DNA from: Candidatus Nezhaarchaeota archaeon
GTDB taxonomy: Archaea; Thermoproteota; Methanomethylicia; Nezhaarchaeales; WYZ-LMO8
Reading direction: 5' to 3'
Length of the DNA: 64,000 bases
NCBI GenBank assembly: GCA_025059375.1
Contig: JANXDO010000001.1
Span: 160,097-224,096 of the forward strand
Shown: piece after piece, positions 59,806 to 64,000 of the stretch
Layout: each line of letters opens with the position of its first letter
Position numbering within the stretch: the stretch's first letter is position 1
Position numbers and translations under genes: made by a program
Notes under the pieces: generated by a model
What the model was told of the DNA's origin: nothing
What the model saw: the letters and a program-made list of their open reading frames with translations, nothing else
Databases searched by the model: none

Positions 59806-61293
59806 ATGGCTATGGTCAAGGTGTTAGTGATAGGTGATGCATCTCGAGAGCACGCAATAACTGACGCCTTCTTTAGAAGCGTTCATGAACCAAGGATCTA
59901 TGCTGCGATGTCTAGGAGGAACCCGGGCATAACAAGGCTCTCTAAGCAGAGTGGGGGGGATATAGCGATAGGCGACATTAACAATCCTGAATTTATCGTT
60001 AAAGTCGCTAAGGACTTTAACGTCGATTTTGCATTTGTAGGACCTGAGGAGCCTCTCTTCCATGGAGTAGCAGATGCGCTAGAGGAGCTAGGAATACCAT
60101 GTGTTGGTGCCAAGAGGCAAATGGCCCTCGTTGAGATGTCTAAGGCATTCATGAGGAGGCTCATGTGGAAGTACAAGGTGCCTGGGAGACTAAGGTTTAA
60201 AGCGTTTAAGTCGCTTGAGACCGCTGTAGCTTACGTCAATGAGTATGCAGAGAGCGTAGCAATAAAGCCGGCTAGGCAGGCTGGGGGTAAGGGGGTCAAG
60301 GTGATAGCTGACCTACAAGTCTACTTGAGTAAAGAGAAACGTGAAGTTAAAAAGGAGCACGTAAAAGCCGTCTACGAGAAGCACATGGCCGTCTACGACG
60401 ACATAGACGATAAGGTCTTAATAGAGGAGAGGGTTGAGGGCCCCGAGTATACGCTTCAAGTTTTTACCGATGGCAGGCATGTGCTACCGCTACCAGCAGT
60501 TCAAGACAATAAGAATGCCTATGAAATGGACATAGGCCCTGAGACTGGTGGTATGGGCTCAATATCTGGACCTGGCTGGCTACTACCATTCTTAACCGAA
60601 GAGGAGTATAGACGATCGGTTGAGATCATACAGGGAGTCATTGATGCTCTATGGAAGGAAACAGGGGTTAGGTACAAGGGGGTAATATCGGGGCAGATGA
60701 TGCTAACTGCTCTATGGGGACCTACAATAATAGAGTTTTATAGTCGATTTGGAGATCCAGAGGCATGCAACGTCCTCCCATACATGGAGGCAGACATAGT
60801 TGAGATTTCAGAGGCTATAATAGATGAGAGGCTTAACACCATTAAGATCAGCTTCCCCGACATTGCAACCGTAGTGAAGGCAGTCGCGCCGAAAGGATAT
60901 CCAGACTATAGGGACTTAGCTAAGGGTCACCCTGTACGCATAGATGAAGAGACCATTAGGAGAAAAGGTTGTAAGGTGTACTATGGATCGCTAGATGAGA
61001 GACCTGATGGCGTTGTGGTTACAGCAGGCTCAAGAATAGCGGAGATAGTTGCCGCAGCACCAACAATACCAGAGGCCAGTAACATCGTTGAAGGCTGCAT
61101 ACAATACGTGGGGCTCTTAGATGGATGGGGCACCTTCCATAGAAGTGATATAGGCTCTGAAGTCCTACTAAGGAAGAGGATAGAGCAAGCTCAATTAATA
61201 AGGGAGATATATCGCTACAGAGCGAGTAGGGGGCTCATAGGTAAGACAATAGACTGGATACCCGGAAAGGGCAAAATAGAATATGAATTTTAG
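59806..61293 (+). CDS. purD: phosphoribosylamine-glycine ligase
   Basis: ATP-grasp enzyme making GAR, the second purine step. The 495 residues are longer than usual (about 430). Family segments: PEEPLFHGVADALEELGI (about 84-101), ETGGMGSISGPG (about 247-258), FYSRFGDPEACNVLPYM (about 308-324). A lysine-rich insertion at about 170-200 (YLSKEKREVKKEHVKAVYEKH) accounts for part of the extra length. It follows the PurF paralogue by 3 bases. Confidence 0.93.
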   Translation: MAMVKVLVIGDASREHAITDAFFRSVHEPRIYAAMSRRNPGITRLSKQSGGDIAIGDINNPEFIVKVAKDFNVDFAFVGPEEPLFHGVADALEELGIPCVGAKRQMALVEMSKAFMRRLMWKYKVPGRLRFKAFKSLETAVAYVNEYAESVAIKPARQAGGKGVKVIADLQVYLSKEKREVKKEHVKAVYEKHMAVYDDIDDKVLIEERVEGPEYTLQVFTDGRHVLPLPAVQDNKNAYEMDIGPETGGMGSISGPGWLLPFLTEEEYRRSVEIIQGVIDALWKETGVRYKGVISGQMMLTALWGPTIIEFYSRFGDPEACNVLPYMEADIVEISEAIIDERLNTIKISFPDIATVVKAVAPKGYPDYRDLAKGHPVRIDEETIRRKGCKVYYGSLDERPDGVVVTAGSRIAEIVAAAPTIPEASNIVEGCIQYVGLLDGWGTFHRSDIGSEVLLRKRIEQAQLIREIYRYRASRGLIGKTIDWIPGKGKIEYEF

Positions 61294-61366
61294 TCAGAAC
61301 CCCTCGTACTCCATTCCCCAGCACTTTTAAGATTGACTTAAGTTAAACTATATGTCGGTGTAAGTC

Positions 61367-62758
61367 TTGCAGCTTAGAAATGAAATTGGAACACCTCTCC
61401 TTGAAGGAGCTACTAGAATATTGCTTCTAGGCGCAGGCGAGTTAGGCAAGGAGATAGCAATAGAGGCTCAGAGACTTGGCGTCGAAGTCGTAACCGTCGA
61501 TAGGTACGACATGCCCCCTGCCAGCCACGTGGCTCATAGACACTACACCGTTAACATGCTTGATGGCAGGGCCCTCAAAACCATAATTAGGAGGGAGAAG
61601 CCTGACGCAGTAATACCAGAGATAGAAGCTATAGATACTGACGCTTTGATAGAACTTGAGGAGGAGGGCTTCTTCATAGTTCCCAACGCTAAGGCCGTTA
61701 AGATAACCATGGATAGGACGCTCCTAAGAAAACTTGCAGCTGAGGAGGCCGGCGTCCCCACATCAAGGTACATGTTCGCCGAGAACTTAGAGGAGCTTAA
61801 GGATTGCTGTGAGAGGATAGGCTATCCTTGTCTAGTGAAGGCTCAGATGAGCAGTGGAGGCTTAGGCTCAACTATTGTGACGGGCAGGGACATGGTCAAA
61901 GTCGCCTATGAGAGAGCGTTGAGAGAGGCAAGAGGCCTCAGCAGACGGCTCATTGTCGAGCAGCTAATAGACTTTGATGTCGAGGTGACAGTTCTCACAT
62001 TGGCCCACGTGGGGGTTGACGGCAAGCTTTGCGTGACTCCTCTTGAGCCCATCGGTCATGTAAGGTCCACAGGCCACTATCACGTCAGCTGGCAGCCCCT
62101 CTTCGACATAGATCCAAGCACTGGGTACACAAAATCTTCATTTGAAGGTTATGGAGGCCCAATGCACTTAATGGAGGATCCACCCCAAGACAAACTCAGG
62201 TGGAGATCTCATTGGAATGGTAAGAGGATTGACGAGGGTATGGCTAGGACAGTAAAGAGCATTCTTCATGACATAGCTAAGAGGGTGGTTACAAAGCTCC
62301 TTGAAACCAAGGAAGGATTAAGGGGTCTAGGGATTTTCGGCTGTGAAATATTTGTGAAGCTAGGTGATGAAGGGGCCAAGCCTCAAGCCTTCTTCAACGA
62401 GGTCTCACCTAGACCTCACGACACCGGCATGGTAACCCTAGTGACGCAAGACCAGTCAGAAATGGCACTACACGTAAGGGCTGTGCTCGGCCTACCAATA
62501 CCCGAGGTCAAGGTCTTAACTTGTGGTGCCAGCCACGTAGTACTAGCCAAGGTAGGTGGCTCTTGGGCTCCACGCTATGGAGGGGTTGGTGAGGCGCTCA
62601 AGATACCAGGTGTCCAGTTAAGGTTATTTGGCAAGCCCGTTACCTATGTTGATAGGAGGATGGGGGTGACCCTAGCCATAGCCGACTCTGTTAATGAAGC
62701 CAGGTCGAAGGCTATGAGAGCAGCACACATAGTTGAGGGGATGATTGTCTATGGCTAA
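61367..62758 (+). CDS. purT: formate-dependent GAR transformylase
   Basis: ATP-grasp enzyme that formylates GAR with formate, avoiding folate. Family segments: ILLLGAGELGKEIAIEAQRLG (about 18-38), VKAQMSSGGLGSTI (about 157-170), VTPLEPIGH (223-231), EVSPRPHDTGMVTL (about 345-358). At 463 residues it is about 70 longer than bacterial PurT; roughly 45 extra residues lie at about 246-295 (GYTKSSFEGYGGPMHLMEDP). This suits a methanogen-like organism that lacks folate. TTG start. Confidence 0.92.
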   Translation: MQLRNEIGTPLLEGATRILLLGAGELGKEIAIEAQRLGVEVVTVDRYDMPPASHVAHRHYTVNMLDGRALKTIIRREKPDAVIPEIEAIDTDALIELEEEGFFIVPNAKAVKITMDRTLLRKLAAEEAGVPTSRYMFAENLEELKDCCERIGYPCLVKAQMSSGGLGSTIVTGRDMVKVAYERALREARGLSRRLIVEQLIDFDVEVTVLTLAHVGVDGKLCVTPLEPIGHVRSTGHYHVSWQPLFDIDPSTGYTKSSFEGYGGPMHLMEDPPQDKLRWRSHWNGKRIDEGMARTVKSILHDIAKRVVTKLLETKEGLRGLGIFGCEIFVKLGDEGAKPQAFFNEVSPRPHDTGMVTLVTQDQSEMALHVRAVLGLPIPEVKVLTCGASHVVLAKVGGSWAPRYGGVGEALKIPGVQLRLFGKPVTYVDRRMGVTLAIADSVNEARSKAMRAAHIVEGMIVYG

Positions 62759-63209
62759 GCCGTTAGTAGCCGTAATAGCAGGTAGTAAGTCGGACGAGAA
62801 GATAGTTGAAGAGGTGACTTCAACCTTAAAGGAGCTTGGCATAGACTACGATGTTCAGTACTTGTCAGCTCACCGAAACCATCCCCAACTTGAGGAGTAT
62901 GTTAGGAAGAGTGAAGCTAAAGTCTTCATCGCGATAGCTGGCATGGCAGCCCACCTGTCCGGCTTCATAGCTTCTATAACCAATAAGCCCGTAGTAGGAG
63001 TCCCCGTAAGCGGGAAGCTTCAAGGTTTAGACGCTCTTCTATCGATGGTTCAAATGCCGAGAGGCTTCCCCGTAGCCACAGTTGGTATAGATATGGGCTC
63101 TAACGCAGCAATCTTAGCAGCTCAAATACTTGCTCTAAGCGACGAAGGGTTATCGTCGAGATTAAAGCAGTGGAGAAAAGAGAAGTATGGATGGATGGAG
63201 CTACACTAA
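62751..63209 (+). CDS. purE: N5-carboxyaminoimidazole ribonucleotide mutase / PurE
   Basis: Class I-type PurE of 152 residues, moving the carboxyl group to CAIR. It has VAVIAGSKSDEKI near the start, AIAGMAAHLSG (about 62-72) and LLSMVQMPRGFPVATVGI (about 96-113). The active-site SAHRTP motif reads SAHRNHP here, with T and P replaced by N and H. PurK is not in the window. The ATG at 62751 overlaps purT by 8 bases; purM begins inside its end. Confidence 0.92.
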   Translation: MAKPLVAVIAGSKSDEKIVEEVTSTLKELGIDYDVQYLSAHRNHPQLEEYVRKSEAKVFIAIAGMAAHLSGFIASITNKPVVGVPVSGKLQGLDALLSMVQMPRGFPVATVGIDMGSNAAILAAQILALSDEGLSSRLKQWRKEKYGWMELH

Positions 63210-64000
63210 GGCTGGCGTAGACTTAGACAAGGTAAGGAAGGCCCATAAGGCGATAGCAACACTCATAGAGTCGACGTATAAGTTCAGAGAGGGCTTATTT
63301 GGGCGCATAATTAGGGGTGCTGGACACTACGCTGCACTAATAGATATAGGTGGAGGAAAGGCGTTAGCCCTACACGCTGATGGAGTTGGAACCAAGGTTC
63401 TAATAGCTCAATTAATGGACAGGTACAACACCGTAGGTATAGACTGCGTCGCAATGAACGTAAATGACTTAGTGTGTGTTGGAGCTGAGCCAATAGCGAT
63501 GATAGACTACCTGGTCATGGAGAGGAGTGATGATGAGCTGGCCGCAGAGATCATTAAGGGACTAGTCAGGGGTGCTGAGATGGCCGGCATAGCGATAGTA
63601 GGCGGTGAGACTGCAATCATGCCGGATGTGGTTAAGGGTTCTATTGAGGGCAAAGGCTTTGACCTCGCAGGATTAAGCATAGGTGTAGTCGATCTAGATA
63701 AGCTTATTCTTGGAGACAAGATTCAACCAAGAGATTGTGTTATTGGGATTAGCAGTTCAGGGATACATAGTAATGGGTTAACGCTTGCGAGGAAAGTTCT
63801 GCTCGAAAGTTCGAGGTTGAGCGTCCACAGCTACGTCGAAGAGCTTGGCCACACCATTGGCGAGGAGCTGCTCAAGCCGACCTTGATATACACGAAGCCT
63901 GTCTTGGAGATGTTAAGGAGAGGGGTGGAGGTTCACGGCTTAGCACACATAACTGGAGGTGCCTTCACTAAACTAATGAGGATAGCACCTAGAGGTCTGG
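63187..64000 (+). CDS. purM: phosphoribosylformylglycinamidine cyclo-ligase, truncated by the window end
   Basis: AIR synthetase, ATP-dependent. The ATG at 63187 overlaps purE by 23 bases. The sequence begins MDGWSYTKAGVDLDKV, close to the family start, with ALHADGVGTKV (about residue 60), NVNDLVCVGAEPIAMIDYLV (about 92-111), GGETAIMPDV (about 139-148) and LAGLSIGVV (about 159). The C-terminal ligase region is present up to the last base of the window (about residue 271) and is not broken; the remaining 60-70 residues lie outside. Confidence 0.93.
   Translation, partial: MDGWSYTKAGVDLDKVRKAHKAIATLIESTYKFREGLFGRIIRGAGHYAALIDIGGGKALALHADGVGTKVLIAQLMDRYNTVGIDCVAMNVNDLVCVGAEPIAMIDYLVMERSDDELAAEIIKGLVRGAEMAGIAIVGGETAIMPDVVKGSIEGKGFDLAGLSIGVVDLDKLILGDKIQPRDCVIGISSSGIHSNGLTLARKVLLESSRLSVHSYVEELGHTIGEELLKPTLIYTKPVLEMLRRGVEVHGLAHITGGAFTKLMRIAPRGL

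Noticed and set aside
1..64000. CRISPR arrays, insertion sequences or prophage genes
   Set aside because: No regularly spaced repeats, transposase motifs or phage structural genes were seen.

Overview
This window is a gene-dense piece of an archaeal chromosome. No rRNA, tRNA, CRISPR array, insertion sequence or prophage gene was recognised. Three things place the organism. First, it carries all eight subunits of the energy-conserving methyl-H4MPT:coenzyme M methyltransferase (Mtr) plus two proteins resembling methanogenesis markers 11 and 14. Second, it has an ESCRT-type Cdv division cluster (cdvA, two cdvB, cdvC), typical of the TACK/Thermoproteota side of the Archaea and absent from classical euryarchaeal methanogens. 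Third, it has archaeal housekeeping genes (aIF1, NadM, EndA, a DUF2192-like protein) behind TATA-like boxes or short GAGGTG ribosome binding sites. Together these suggest a methanogen, or a methyl/alkane-metabolising archaeon, of a TACK lineage such as Ca. Nezhaarchaeia or Korarchaeia. The lineage is inference; McrA itself is not in the window.

Layout. 0-3.2 kb: aIF1, NadM, an HTH regulator, a Trm9-like methyltransferase and an MBL-fold hydrolase. 3.3-7.5 kb: the operon mtrE-D-C-B-A-F-G on the plus strand. 7.5-11.2 kb: mtrH, marker 14 and marker 11 on the minus strand, facing the mtr operon. 11.7-20.7 kb: a universal stress protein, carAB, thrC/thrB, DUF2192-like, a Cys-cluster protein and a dUTPase-like protein. 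20.8-28.5 kb: an FAD disulfide oxidoreductase, an HDAC-like deacetylase, thiolase with its DUF35 partner, pyruvate:ferredoxin oxidoreductase porGDAB and hypA. 28.6-43.5 kb: mixed genes including a PhoU-like protein, endA, adk, a DUF2117-like operon with rnhB, a P-type ATPase, a JAMM protein, a 52-residue zinc ribbon, nikR, a CBS protein and a TIGR00300/ornithine cyclodeaminase-like enzyme. 43.8-47.1 kb: the cdv cluster. 48.1-53.0 kb: ilvB-ilvN-ilvC-ilvD. 53.2-64.0 kb: purB and a glycosyltransferase on the minus strand, then purC-purF-purF paralog-purD-purT-purE-purM on the plus strand; purM is cut by the window end.

How it fits together. Mtr moves a methyl group from tetrahydromethanopterin to coenzyme M and pumps sodium. 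PorGDAB links acetyl-CoA and pyruvate. NikR and HypA point to tight nickel handling, as expected for F430 and NiFe hydrogenase. The car, thr, ilv and pur clusters indicate autotrophic-style biosynthesis.

The most interesting points are the split, facing mtr arrangement in a Cdv-bearing archaeon; a second PurF whose glutaminase site is destroyed while its phosphoribosyltransferase and Fe-S residues remain; two ESCRT-III proteins that both keep a CdvC-binding motif; an HTH-like extension on marker 11 with no ordinary start codon; and several coding-like fragments in the longer gaps.
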